Assembly: GCF_001625215.2 (NCBI RefSeq)
Contig: NC_030387.2
Span: 37,533,606-37,597,605 of the forward strand
Length of the DNA: 64,000 bases
Direction of reading: 5' to 3'
DNA from: Daucus carota subsp. sativus
Lineage: Eukaryota > Streptophyta > Magnoliopsida > Apiales > Apiaceae
This document shows, piece by piece, positions 47,230 through 59,913 of the stretch; within the stretch, counting starts at the first letter, position 1; every line of letters begins with the position of its first letter. The notes under the pieces were generated by a model that searched no databases, had not been told where the DNA came from, and was given only the letters and a program-made list of their open reading frames with translations. The position numbers were made by a program, and so were the translations under genes.

Positions 47230-50156
47230 ATGGTGAATGTCGTAGCTATACAGCAGCCATTGCTACACTTTCTCATGAAAATGGCCGGAGTGAAAAAACA
47301 CCTGGTACAAATTAACCCAGGTACCGTCATGAACTTTTGGATCCCTTCCGAAACCCTCAACAACCCGAAAAACAACAAAACCAACCCAACCTCCGAAACT
47401 GACAGTAACGTAGCGAGACCAAACAAGCCTGTGATAGTCCTCATCCACGGCTTCGCAGCCGAAGGCATCGTAACATGGCAGTTCCAAATCGGTTCCCTCA
47501 CAAAAAAATACTCTGTTTACGTGCCAGACCTTTTATTCTTCGGTGACTCGATATCGGATAGCCCGGATCGATCACCGGCCTTTCAAGCCGAGTGTGTGGT
47601 GAAAGGACTTGAAAAATTGGGAGTCGAGAGATGCACGGTGGTGGGGTTTAGTTATGGGGGCATGGTGGCGTTCAAGATGGCCGAGATGTATCCGGAGTTT
47701 GTGGAAAATATGGTGGTTTCGGGGTCGGTTTTGGCGATGACGGATTCGATTAGTGATGCGACGCTTGAGAGCTTGGGGTTTGGTTCGTCTTCCGAGCTGT
47801 TGTTGCCGACTTCAGTGGAGGGACTCAAGGCGCTTTTTTCAGTTGCGGCGTACACGAAGTTTTGGTTTCCGAATAGAGTTTACAAGGATTATCTTGAGGT
47901 CTGTTTTCTACTAACCTTTGATTATTATTTGCCAGGCCTTTTCATTTTAAATTTCGGCTTCTTTGAATTTAATTAATATTCCGAGTTATGGTTCGATGCC
48001 CGTCACCTACATTGTTAGTAACGTTTTTATACACTTACATAGCATGCATGCAGTCAGTGGTGGATCAATGGTGCACATCAAGATGAAGATTGAGGGTGGT
48101 CCAATATTCTATATAAAATATTGACCGAATTGAACTGAGGGCAATAAGTAGATAATTTTTTTTCTTAAAATATACCGTTTTCATATTTCATTTTAAGCAT
48201 GGCGGCAGAGAATTAGGGAGAATCTAGTTAAGAATGTAGGGTTGTCTGGACAAACAGTATCCAGAGATATTGGTAACCAGAGAAGAATTATTAAGAGCAA
48301 GTTTGATGCAGTTTAAAAGAGAAAAAGAAAAAAGGAAAGTAAGTCTGATGCATAATTATAATTTAAAATTTCCAAAAAAGTATATATTTACAATATCCGA
48401 TTTTAAAATGTCTGTAAAACTCAAATGTAAAATTTTAAAAAGGGTTAGAGTATCTTTTACACGGTATTGACAGGAATTTGTTATATTATATCCATCCCAA
48501 ATTAGATGAGCTAGTTGACTTTGGGCACGTAACCTAAAGTGCATTGACCGTCTAGTTCCGAAATTAATTTTTTCAATTTTTTTTTTGCAAACAAAAATTT
48601 CATATTTAAATATTTATTTACAAAAATAAAATTTTAAAATAAATAATATAGCTATGTGGTCAATGAACCATAAAATTTGTGCCTGAAGTCAAGGAGTTCA
48701 TCTAATTTGAGATGGAGGGAGTATATAATAGGATTATTATGTACTTCTTGATAAGCAATAAAGTCAAACCCAAATTATAATACAGTATGCGGTGCGGCGT
48801 TGGACCATGACGGAATTAATACATAGTCAGGGGTACATGCCTACCCCGTCGTTGTTTTCCCGAACTGAGCAATCAGATCTACCATGTCATCTTTCTACGT
48901 TCTTTTCCTTCCGCTCATTTCTATACATTCAATTTTTTTTTTAAAATTCCATCATTTCTATACATTATTAAATAATAATTTTTTATAATATAAAATACTA
49001 TTACATCAGTTACTTTTTTCCGCTATCTCCGTTTTATAATAATAAAAATATTATTACACCCAATACTTTCCTCCACTATCACAAATCTATTATTAAAAAA
49101 AAAACCTATCAATTTATCACTTTTCATCTAACTTTACTCATTTCTAACATTTTTTTTGATTTCCGTGTCCAATCCCAATATATATGAGTATTCAGTGGGA
49201 CAGAGGGAGTACTATTCGATTTAATTTAGTCATGCTTGTAAAGATTATACTTATAAAGTATCATGTTGCAAATAACAGTTTTTGGTGACACTTTACGATA
49301 AATATCCAAATACTTATTTTAGATAAAAAAAATGTGATTTTTTAAAATAATTATAAATTAATTCCATACTTGGACACACATATTTTGACAGTTTTGATCG
49401 AGGCAGGATGGACAATAAAGGTGAAAAAGTTGATTCAAGTAAAATCTGATTATACAAAGATATTGAAAATGAACAAATATTGGTTTCGAAAAGATAGAAA
49501 GAAAATGTCCAAGTTAATATATTGACAAGAAATATACGAGGATAGCATTAAATTTATGAGCAACTACTTTAAATTGATAAGTGGAGTTCAAAAATATTGG
49601 CAGGTGATGTTTAACAACAGAAAGGAAAGAGCGGAGCTACTTGAAGGTCTGATAGTTAGCAACAAAGATACAATCGTCCCCATATTCAACCAGGTATAAT
49701 ATGCTATTGTAAATTTAACTAGATTCTACCTTCTATTAATTGTCTTCTTCCTTGTACAGAAAAGAATACATCTTCTGTGGGGCGCGGATGATCAAATTTT
49801 CAAGTTCGAACTTGCCAAGAATATGAAAGAGTGAGTTTTTAATGTCGAAGACAAGAATGAGACTTTAATTTTACGTCCATCGTTCTAAAATTTCTTTTTT
49901 AACTATATTAATATGGCGTTATACGAAAATTATCTTTTAGTGACTTTTTGGATCCGCCAGGTTTATGATTACTTGATTTTATAGTTTGTGCTGATAGAGA
50001 ATTGGTAATGCTTTATGTAACAGGCAACTAGGCGAAATGGCGACATATGAGAGCATAGAGAAAGCAGGGCACCTGGTTCACTTAGAAAGACCCTGTGTGT
50101 ACAATAAGTGCCTCAAGCAGTTTCTTGATTCGCTGCAAAACACCCATGCACAGTAG
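47230..50156 (+). CDS. Alpha/beta-hydrolase, tandem copy 1
   Basis: Four exons, 47230-47898, 49604-49693, 49760-49830, 50024-50156, all GT-AG, give 320 residues. It belongs to a plant family of ~310-residue alpha/beta-hydrolases with MVN..PLLHFLMKMAG starts; substrate unknown, annotated variously as esterase, lipase or epoxide-hydrolase-like. The oxyanion element HGFAAEG starts at 73. The nucleophile Ser141 is in VVGFSYGGMVAF, the acid is D264 in WGADDQ, and the base is H293 in AGHLVHLERP. The N-terminus is hydrophobic and may be a membrane anchor or peripheral helix. Intron 1 (1.7 kb) is swollen by two Stowaway-like MITEs. The next gene is its tandem paralogue in the same orientation with the same intron positions. 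Confidence 0.93.
48490..48721. mobile_element. Stowaway-like MITE in hydrolase 1 intron 1
   Basis: Arms TCCATCCCAAATTAGATGA on the left and the complement of TCATCTAATTTGAGATGGA on the right, ending GGAGGGAG next to TA. Left boundary is approximate. Confidence 0.75.
48899..49209. mobile_element. Second Stowaway-like MITE in hydrolase 1 intron 1
   Basis: Right end GGGACAGAGGGAG followed by TA; left end degraded (TTCCGCTCATTTCTATACATT). The right end and the CTCATTTCTNTACATT block also match the element at 54501-54767 in reverse. Confidence 0.55.
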
Positions 50157-51690
50157 TCACGAATGATATCCTGAATGCTCCCATATCTATATATATGTAT
50201 CACTCCCTTGTTTCTAAAGAAAATTGTGGACTCCATATCTTTATAATTTAGGCTACAATTCGTACCTGAATTCACTACTACTCCTGGCTGGAGTAATTCA
50301 TATTAGGAACAATATTTGTTAGAAGAAAGGATCTCTTTTAAACTTACACAAGATTATTTTAGAAATATTATTTAAAATTTACTTGATTACAAATGATCGG
50401 TACAAGGCATTATATAGGACTCCATAGAAAGATTTACACACTTGACAACTCTTAGATTTCAACAGATTTCTCCTGGACATCGTAGAGATTACATGTATCT
50501 AGACCAATACATTGAATATAAAAAAATACTAATAAATGTATCAAGATTGTTTTAGAAACTCTCACATACTTCTATAATTTTAACAGTCAAATATATTTTA
50601 TATATCTTAGACACCCTTTTAATTTTGACTATCTCAAGCAGACGTTGGAATTTTTTGAAGATGTCACTTTTGGCTTTGTAAATATGTCACTAACTTGATC
50701 CATATTGTGCTGCTGTTTGATTTAACTTAATAAATGTGCATTTTACTTATAAATGAAAAGTTACTTTAATATATGTGTTTTGATAATTTTTTTGAAATTT
50801 ATAATTTGTCAGGTATTATAACATAATAAAATATTACAATTATCTTATAAAATGATCTTACATATTTTTGTAAGGTCAAATTTAAAAATAGAAATAAATT
50901 ATTCAAACAATTTAATATTTTCAACTTTTTATCAACTGACTTAAAAATTAGAGACTGAGTGACAACTTGTTTAGTACTTTGACTTATAAATCAGGTTTCT
51001 TGAACCCAGCCAAACACTCCATGTGATACGCAAGTTGTACCAGAAGGCTGTTGCGACTTGCGATTCAGCTGTATTTTCACTGAACTGATTTAGTAAGGAG
51101 CTCAACCAAGCTTGAGCTGACCTATCTACATCATGATCTACACATGTAGCAATGTCATTGCAGTACTCTATCACACATAAAATACATAGATCTGAACATC
51201 GACAGAAAGATATTTAGTAAAAAAACTCGAAAGAAATACTACTTGATCTAGAAATCAGGCACCCATTCGTTTCAGAATTAGATAAACATCAAAATAGTAA
51301 ACACATGTTAAAGCCACAAGTAGTTTTTTTTTTTCTGGTACAGTTTATCCCTATCAATGCTGTGAGTCTGTGACAATATAAAGAGGTATGGCTTGACATG
51401 CTCTAAAAATTTATGTTGGTAAGAAAACATCGCAATCAATAATTTATTGTACCAATGTCAGTACTCAGTAGCAATTTATTGCTTTGCCGAAGATTTTGAG
51501 TAATGTTGTTTCTAATCTCCTTTTTTTTGAGCAGGCAACACAAAATTATTGATTAATCAATATATTTATTATTAGTAGAACTAACTCTACATGCATAACT
51601 ACTCAACAGTCCAACACCAAACTCCCCTTGATCTTCTTTCTCCCTGTCCTTGAACTCTGTATCAACAAGTTGTTGATTACTTTAGTAAAC
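50157..51690. other. Spacer between the tandem hydrolase genes
   Basis: Copy 1 3' untranslated region, AT-rich DNA, a short protein-like open stretch on the minus strand at 50971-51174, and the promoter and leader of copy 2 from about 51500. Confidence 0.55.
50971..51174 (-). pseudogene. Possible gene fragment, unidentified
   Basis: A 67-codon stop-free stretch with mixed, protein-like composition (AQAWLSSLLNQFSENTAESQ, FWYNLRITWSVWLGSRN) and higher GC than its AT-rich surroundings. I recognise no family, and no further exon is obvious. It may be a relic exon or chance. Confidence 0.2.
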
Positions 51691-53432
51691 ATGGTAAACT
51701 TTGTAGCTGCATTAAAGCTTTTGATTCAGTTTTTTATGAAAATGTTCGGAGTGCAAACTCACCTGGTAGAGATCATGCCTGGTACTGTCATGAACTTTTG
51801 GGTACCTTCCGAAACCCTCAAGAATCCCAGTATTGATAAAACCATTCCAACTAAACCAAACAAACCGGTAGTAGTCCTCGTCCATGGATTTGCAGGTGAT
51901 GGTATAATTACTTGGATGTTGCAAGTTCGTTCTCTCACGAAGCAATACTCCGTTTACATACCAGACCTTTTATTTTTCGGTGACTCATTCACCGATAGCT
52001 CGGACAGGTCACCTGATTTCCAAGCCGAGTGTTTGATGAAGGGACTAAAGAAATTAGGAGTGGACAGATGCACTATAGTGGGGTTTAGTTATGGAGGCAT
52101 TGTCGCGTTTAAGATGGCCGAATTGTATCCTGAATTTGTTCAAGCGTTGGTCGTTTTGAGCTCCGTCGTGGCTCTGACTGATTCTATTAATGAGGCCATT
52201 TGTCAGAGGCTAGGGGTTGGTTCGTTCTCAGATATGTTGTTGCCAACTTCTGCAGATGGAGTCAAGGCGCTCTTCTCGTTTGGAGCTTATCATAAGCTTT
52301 GGTTGCCTGATAGAATTTACAGGGATTATCTGGTTTGTTTCTTCCAATCTTTCCTTCCATTCTCTAATATTAATGTTACTATGCTCATACTTTGTGCACA
52401 TAACCTATTAGAGTTTAGACCACTTGAGAGTAAATTGTAACTGATATACTTGGGGGGCTTTTGGATACTGAGTTGAATGGAAATCGAGAATGAGAACAAA
52501 AGGCAGGGGAATGAGGGGTATGAAAATGAGTATCGAAGTTTAAGTATTGATTTACCCTCCAAGTGGGATTGAGATTTCCATATCATGTCACAAATTTGAT
52601 AATCCAAACATCAATACATGAGATTGAGGTTCTGATTCTCGTTGACCAGGATCATGGTCGTTAACCAGGATCCAAACACCCCCTTAGTTATTGAATCAGT
52701 ACCGAATTGTTTTGCCTAAAAACAGAACACCCTGTTAAAAGCATGTATGATCTTGATAATCCCGACTATATGAATGTTGATTTACCAAACTATTAGAGCT
52801 ATCAGCTATTCAATATTGGAATTCATTAAATTTTGCAGGTCATGATTAACAACAGAAAGGAAAGGCGTGAATTGCTCGATGGCATGATTGTGAGCGACGA
52901 AGATGGCACTATCCCAATTTTCAAACAGGTAATTAACATCGACACCACAGAAATGAATGTATTATTATCTTATAATCAAGCATGTTAAGCACTTGTCTTA
53001 AAATTACGATTTTGATGAAGACTAGACTCGGTAACCTGAAACATTGTGTTCTGATGTAGAAAATACATCTTATATGGGGCGAAGAAGATCAAATTTTTAA
53101 GTTTGAGCTTGCCAAGAACACGAAAGAGTAAGTTTATTCATGTCAAAAACATGCATATAGAGCAATAATTTACATCCCTTACAATTCATAATATATTATA
53201 TGCATCGTAAAACACGTGTCAAGCAAAGCAAAAAAATTCATAAACAAATAAGAGGAACGGAGGTAAATAAAATAATGCGGCATTGGTGTGTAACAGGCAA
53301 CTGGGCGACTTGGCAACGTATGAGGGCATAAAGAGAGCAGGCCACCTGGTTCACTTAGAAAAACCCTTTATCTTCAACAAGCGTCTCATCCGGTTTCTTA
53401 ATTCCTTGCAAGAAACTGATCAGGCACAGTAA
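51691..53432 (+). CDS. Alpha/beta-hydrolase, tandem copy 2
   Basis: Four exons, 51691-52332, 52839-52928, 53060-53127, 53297-53432, give 311 residues with the same intron positions as copy 1. ATG 51691 is chosen because MVN..L matches the start of copy 1; an earlier in-frame Met would add 21 residues not shared by copy 1. The catalytic set is kept: HGFAGDG at 65-71, Ser133 in GFSYGGIVAF, D254 in WGEEDQ, H283 in AGHLVHLEKP. It lacks about 8 residues of the linker between SETL and PNKP and one codon at the start of exon 3 (KIHLIW versus KRIHLLW). Divergence is moderate, so the duplication is not very recent. Intron 1 holds a MITE at 52452-52682. Confidence 0.93.
52452..52682. mobile_element. 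MITE in hydrolase 2 intron 1
   Basis: Ends GGGGGGCTTTTGGATAC and the complement-like GGATCCAAACACCCC, with CTT directly outside both ends as a possible 3-bp duplication. Confidence 0.6.
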
Positions 53433-55636
53433 GTAGTCAATAGCCTTAACACTCAATTAGAAGACTAGATTTTGTTTTGAATAATTAGGCTCATCTGTTC
53501 TAGTAAATCTCAGGTGTGCGAAAATCAAAGCATGATACGAGACAACGGGGATAAACCTTTATCACTGTGCTATCCGATCACGCTGGTAGGGAAACCAATT
53601 GTTTCTTGATAATTTGGCTTCACAAAACTGCCAGTACTAGTTTTGATAGCACATTGATGGCAACTGAGGTTACGTTGAAATTTGAGAAAGATTACTTGAA
53701 CTCCAGTTAAAAGACTTAGCAGTACTATTACTGGACTTTTATTCTTCATGCAAGGCCTTTAATATTTACAAGTTTCATATGTTGGTTTATGTTATGTTGA
53801 GGCCCAGGCCTTTTATAGCTGCAAAATGATCAAATATGGGTATCTCTTTATTGATAAAGTCATTTTTTGGGATTCAAATTTTAAAAATGTTCGAATGTAT
53901 TGCACTTATCTCGAATGATCAAAATTTGATGGCCAAACGGCTTCGTAACTAAACTAAATGAAAAAACTATTTTCTGGAAAATAAATATGATGTTGGCCGT
54001 ATTTTTAAAAACTTTTTTTTTTATTTTAATTTTGGTTTCTTCTATGAATTAGATGAAGTGATTGATAATATAATTCAGTTCATGCAGGTTGTTTGATATT
54101 GTATCTCAGTATCTTTTCAGGTAGAATTTTCAGTTTTCTTAAATTCTTCTAAACAATTTTAGTACTGTATCAAGGAGCCTTTTTCTCTGGATTTGAAGTC
54201 AGACTTGACGTCATTTTTGACTTTAAATTAATAATTGTCTATTTATATGATGAATCACAAGTTAGCTTGATATTATAAATAAACAATAAATTAACTTAAA
54301 ACCGAAAGTTAGGAGGATGTTTTTTTTTGTCAACTTGTTTTATTTTTGTAATTTTTTGATAAAAATCAATTTCAACACAAAAATTGATAATCCATCAATT
54401 TTTTTAATTATTAATTTACTATCTAAAAATATATAAAACATTTATAATATAAAATCACAATTTAAACCGAACACTTATTGGAGTATAATCATAAGTCATA
54501 CTCCCCCGTCCCTCCCATTTCTTATCGAATAGGGGGCACGGAGGTTAAAAAATATGTATAAAGTAGTGGAAAAGAGGAAGGTAAAGTGGTGGATACCATT
54601 GATTTTTAATATATAAAAAGAAGATAGTGGAGTAAAAGTAATGTGAAAAGGAAGGAAAAGTGGAGAAGTGGTGAAATCCATTAATTATTTTTGGTAAGTT
54701 TTAAAATGTAAAGAATTGGATAATACACCCCAAAAAAAATGTAAAGAAATGAGTGGAACAGAGGGAGTAATTTTTAGATCTCGATATCTATATCCATTGT
54801 ACCTAAAGAGCTCGGGTACGTAATTGTTGGACGGCATGAGGGCAGTGAGGTATTTGTCCCGTTCAATAATATACATGTATATATATTTTCTATACAGAAA
54901 ATCAGTTTTTTGATTGTGGAGCTCGACCTTTTTAGTGAAAGCACAAATTTGAATCCAAAATATAGCAACGAAATTATTTTGTCTAACATAATTTTTGTGT
55001 CCCGAGAAAGATAATAACCTAACTCCGTCCCCGGCTGTCAAAGCATATTTATTATACACATGTCCGCAAGCATCATTTTCATTCTACTCTCGTATTGTCT
55101 TTTACACAGAATTAACCAGAAAGAATTTTGAAAACATTAAACCAGTTGATGTTACAGTGATAATCTTTCTCTGTATCAAAACAAAAACGGCAGATATTAT
55201 TGAAGCTCGTTTGTCAGCCTCTCATTAACGGACGATATAAGCAATTTTAGTCAATTCCTTCTTAAATTATTATTTTTAAAATATTTAATTGATATAACTT
55301 TATCTCCCGTCACTATTTCTCTCGCACTCTCGACTAGTTATAATTCTTTACTAATTCTCTCTTATTTTTGTCTCATCCTTCATAAAAAAAAATCTAATTT
55401 TACTGTATTTTGATTCATATATCAAAAATTAATTTACATATCATATATATCATATTTCGATTTAATTTAGGAATTTATTTTATTTTAATTTATAATTTAT
55501 ATTTTAAAAAGGTTTTGGATAGAGCCTAGAATGTTTCAAATTTTGTATCGCATTTTCATAAAATACATATAAATTCAAATCAAATTTCAGCCTAAATATC
55601 GAATTAAAAGAATCCAATCATAAACGATTCGGATAT
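53433..55636. other. Intergenic DNA downstream of hydrolase 2
   Basis: 3' region of hydrolase 2, AT-rich DNA and the Stowaway-like MITE at 54501-54767. No gene supported. Confidence 0.6.
54501..54767. mobile_element. Stowaway-like MITE (267 bp)
   Basis: Starts CTCCCCCGTCCCTCCCATTT, ends GAGTGGAACAGAGGGAG, flanked by TA at 54499-54500 and 54768-54769. Confidence 0.85.
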
Positions 55637-55644
55637 GCGCTGAA

Positions 55645-56358
55645 TAGGGGTGATTAAAACCGAACCGAACCGTATAATTTCGGTTCGGTTCGGTTTCATT
55701 TTTTTCAAAATTTCGGTTAATTCGGTTTTTCGGTTTAAACCGAAAAAAAAATGGGTTCGGTTCGGTTCGGTTTCTGATATAATATTTCGGTTTAAACCGA
55801 GAACCGAACTTTTATTATGTATAAAAAAATATATTATATATACCTTATTTATGGATAATCCTAGAATCTAATGTCCTAAACTCTGATTAAGGATGCCATT
55901 TGTCAACTTCTTATGTAGTTTTAGATCAGTTTTGCTGGTCAGTGAGCTTATTAGGCACAATTCTGCCTGATCTGCCTGATCTCAGTGTGTGGGTTGTATA
56001 TAAATCTAAACTGAAGGTGAGAAGATTGCATCCATTACCATGACCATGGATAGGTCGATAGAGTATGCTTTGCTTTACTGCTTTTACGGCTTTATAGTTC
56101 TTTGATCTCTGATTTGAAACGCCTGGTATTGAGCTATTTCGCACAGCACAAACTCTCTGGTGCATTATAGTTACAGTATAGAGTTTTTAAGAATTTCGGT
56201 TTTTTCAAACCAAAGCCGAACCGAAATAATTCGGTTTGATCGGTTCGGTTTAGAATAATGGTTCGGTTCGGTTCGGTTTAAAGAAAAAATATATTTCGGT
56301 TTTCGGTTATTTCGGTTCGGTTCGGTTTTGAACCGAACCGACCGAATGCTCACCCCTA
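55645..56358. mobile_element. hAT-like non-autonomous element (714 bp)
   Basis: Terminal repeats TAGGGGTGA / TCACCCCTA, flanked by a perfect 8-bp duplication GCGCTGAA (55637-55644 and 56359-56366). Both ends are dense in CGGTTCGG / CCGAACCG words. The middle (about 55860-56180) is different, higher-complexity sequence without a transposase. Confidence 0.9.
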
Positions 56359-56784
56359 GCGCTGAATCAAATTATTTGCATCCATGAACCAAAATATTAA
56401 AACAACACAGGCGTGGGCGAGGGCGATGTGACTGGTCATTGGATTTGATGGGCCTCATGTTAGATTTGCTGCATGACCCAAGTCCACTAAACAGTACGAA
56501 GAGATCTCGCTGCTTAAATATATTCAAACATAATTGAGATGGAACAATTATTATTTCCCGAGTTATCATTACCGTAATAGAAATAATCACGTCTTAAGTT
56601 TATCTACTGAACTCGAAAGTCAACATCCACATGCCATTTGGTGGATAGTCAGCAAGGAATGCTACCCAAAGATATTCCAACTAGAAGTGTAATGCTCTGC
56701 TTGTTCAATAAAATAAAATGATTCGTTCAATGTCTTTGATTCGTTTCGAGTCTTCCTTTTAACTTTTTCAAATTTTTAAGAAAA

Positions 56785-56900
56785 TTTGCTCGAGCACGAT
56801 TGGATAACTCAGTGGTTAAGAATTTATCTTCTGTTATTCCAGATCCTCGAAAATTTCGTAGAACAAATACTCATTTGTAAGACTATAAGCAAAACAAACT
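56785..56900 (+). repeat. tRNA-derived SINE-like sequence
   Basis: A-box-like TGGATAACTCAGTGGTTAAG followed downstream by AACAAATACTCATTTGTAAG, the latter shared with the relic at 7260-7330. The B box is degraded. Confidence 0.5.
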
Positions 56901-57031
56901 TAACCGAATTGTATTTTAATCCATTTAATTCGAACTGAGTATATCAAATTTCCAAAATATAAAATGCGAACCAAAACAATTTTTCACAATTTAATTCAAT
57001 TTTTCAATCTGACTTTCTGGGACAGGCTGTG

Positions 57032-57445
57032 TGCTGTAATTCGATCCGGACAGCTCGCGAGCTCGCCCGACTCGAACTCGTTTTGATGGACTTGACTCGA
57101 CTCGTTTAGTTACACGAGTTCGAGTCCGGGTAGAGGTTTTGGTTCGTTTCGTTAAACGAGCTGGCTTGACTCGACTTGTGAAAATTAACGAGTCAAATTC
57201 GGATAGCATTTTAGGCTCGATTTAGTATTAAATTAAACGAGCCGGCTCGCCCGACTCATTAAAATCGGCTCGTTTAGCTAAACAAGCCAGCTCGACTCGA
57301 CTCGACTCGTGAAAATAAACAAGTCGAGTTCTGGCAAAAATTTAGACTTCAATTTCTTAAACGAGCCGGCTCGGCTCTACTAAATAAAACTCGACTCGAA
57401 TTATGCCGGCTCGAAACTCGGCTCACTCGCACCGAATGACAGCTC
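57032..57445. mobile_element. Probable hAT-like element (about 414 bp)
   Basis: Ends TGCTGTAATTCG and the complement of CGAATGACAGCT are imperfect inverted repeats. The interior is packed with ACTCGACTCG/CGAGCCGGCTCG words. Flanks AGGCTGTG and CAGCTGTG match at 6 of 8 positions, possibly a decayed 8-bp duplication. Confidence 0.5.
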
Positions 57446-57888
57446 CAGCTGTGTCCACTTCCACTCCCGGCCAGAGCAAACTCTAGAAGTTAATTGGCAC
57501 CATCTCAGTCAATTCCGCAGGTGACAGTCTTCATATGTACAGTCGTAAAGAGATTGACAAGGCTGTGACACTGTGCCCAGAACTTTGCGCCTGCTGTCAC
57601 GTTTGAGCTCTTTCAGCCACAGCTCAATCATGAGCACATCCCCCCCCATTTCCATTTTTTAATTCAGATTACCGGCCTGTTTTTGCATTGATTATATAAT
57701 TACCGATTACTCTATTACTCGGAACTTGTTCCCTTCAAAGGTCAGATCAATAATGAAGTACAGCTATATCTTATTTTAATACTAATAGCATTATACTACC
57801 ATGCTGCGTGCGGCCTCACTAACCATTCAATCAAGTTTAGCATTTGGAACCCTAATCACCGAACGAGGATTTCAATTTCTAAATCATA

Positions 57889-58206
57889 CTCCTCCTTTAC
57901 ATGTTTAATTTGGTTTTCGAAAAATTAAATTGACTAATTTTTGATTAAATATTTATTAATGATAGAGTGAATAAATCTGTCATTTCTTGAAATCTCTCTT
58001 CTGATTCAAAATCATGGTGTAACGTTTAGATTGTCTTTTTATTATTTTTAAAACTTGAAAATTGCATATTAAAATATATTAAATATACTTTCGATTGATA
58101 TAATTTTTATTTTTTTAATTATACGATATATGTAAATTTCAGTTAAAATATAGTTAATTTAACAAATCAAAGGTCAAAATGAACATCTAAAAGGGGACGA
58201 AGGAAG
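57889..58206. mobile_element. Stowaway-like MITE (318 bp)
   Basis: Starts CTCCTCCTTTACATG, ends GGGGACGAAGGAAG, flanked by TA on both sides; ends are somewhat diverged. Confidence 0.6.
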
Positions 58207-59905
58207 TACAATGGACAAATATTATTGCGGTTGTTTGATGATTATGATATATTGATCAATTAATTAAGCCATATATTTGAAGATTATAGGTAATTGATGC
58301 ATTTTATAAGGACACCGTAGACTCGCGTTTTCTTAAATTTTTAGGACATTATTTTGTCATTATAAGTTTTATTAAATTATAATTTTCGGAAGTTTGTTTG
58401 GTAGCTTACGTAATTCTTTTGCCGTATGTTAACGGAAAAAGAAAAAACATGCGGCCGTATGATTGTTCTCATGCACAGGCGACCATTTAGCGCATACCCT
58501 GCAATTTTTTACTGTGTGCACAACAGTAGTACAACAGCCAACAGGTGATGCAACAGTAAAAATATTAAAGGCCTAGGGTAAATAAAAAAGTTAAAAGGAA
58601 GAGAACTTCACGTCTTGCCGATGGCTCAAGTACGAAGAAAATTAGGCGTACATTTTGTCAATTTTTGCTTGCTGAAAGAACTGATTTTTCTGTACTTTTT
58701 TCCCGTGACAGGGTGAGTGATGAGTCTGAGAAAATAAATAACGTATCCAAGTAGTTACATACTTAATTTCAGAAAAATGAACTGGATGATTTGCATTAAA
58801 TTCAGTATATATTTTAAACCCGACATTGTAACACAATGAAATTTCAAAATTTCAAACATAATATTTCAAAATTTCATAAAATTTGATAGAATTTCAAAAA
58901 ATAAAAAAATACTGAATAATCCTACAAAATTCTATGAAATTCAAAAAATATAATCAATATTTAAATATCATCAGATTTTAACAAATTTTAAAAAACTATT
59001 AACTCTTTCGGTCTAGTTATACAAGTTTGATACAAGTACAAACTGGATATCAGTGGTCTGGTTTGGACACAATACACATAAACACTCCGCCGTTCCCCGA
59101 AGGGGAAAAATCAGATTCTCAATCTGATAAAAAATAAAAAAAAAGTTAAAAAAGTTTGTGGCCCGTTAAAATGACAGTACAAGCTGACACCTGTGAAGGA
59201 AAATGCGTAACAAAGACGACATTATTTCAAATGGAGACCATAATTGCACGGAAATTAGTGGAATCTGCAGGACTGCACTATTGCGTCTGTCTCGGCCACA
59301 ACCCCTCACTTGAGCCAGGAAAAAACAAAAATTATGAAAAGAAATATAATTCAGATTTTCAACTTTCAAGTGCCCCAGTTTTCTTAGTAATGATAACAGT
59401 TTGTATGTAGAAAAAACTTCATCAATAAAACATTTTTATCTAAATAAAATAAAAATAATTTCTCTGTCTTCCGAGTTGTTTTTCTTGAATATCAACGAGG
59501 ACTACACACATTCTTGGATTCTTGTACAATGTAACTTCACAATTTATTTTAAACTTCAAAAATTAATGTTCCAATATTTATGCATTAAAAAGCTTAAAAT
59601 AAATTATAAAAATTACACTTATATACATCTTAAAATACATGTTAAATAATAAATAAACATCGGCAAAGAAATGAGAGACACGAGAGTTCTCTCAGTGATA
59701 TAATAAAAAAAAAAGAGCGAGAGAATCTGACACACACAATACCAAAAAGTGCTGTACTATGCTTCACAGTGGACCACCATCAACTTCATCACTTTAATTC
59801 CCAGCCCCACACCCAAAAAAAATCACTCATCTCTCTCTTCTCTAATCTTATTCTTGTTCTCCCAACCACATTTACATAAACAATCTTATCTTAAACTCCA
59901 CACAC

Positions 59906-59913
59906 TATATATA
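59906..59913 (+). promoter_or_regulatory. TATA box of the ZF-HD gene
   Basis: TATATATA-like stretch (ACTATATATACC) about 35 bp before a C/T-rich leader that begins near 59940. Confidence 0.6.

Larger units (their letters stand above)
56367..59905. other. Intergenic DNA upstream of the ZF-HD gene
   Basis: AT-rich; contains a SINE-like sequence (56785-56900), a probable hAT-like element (57032-57445) and a Stowaway-like MITE (57889-58206). A less AT-rich stretch at 59150-59330 shows no recognisable coding. Promoter of the ZF-HD gene toward the end. Confidence 0.55.

Noticed and set aside
47230-53432. Calling the two hydrolases strigolactone or karrikin receptors
   Set aside because: Both belong to the longer MVN-type plant alpha/beta-hydrolase family with a different N-terminus and lid, not the ~270-residue D14/KAI2 type.
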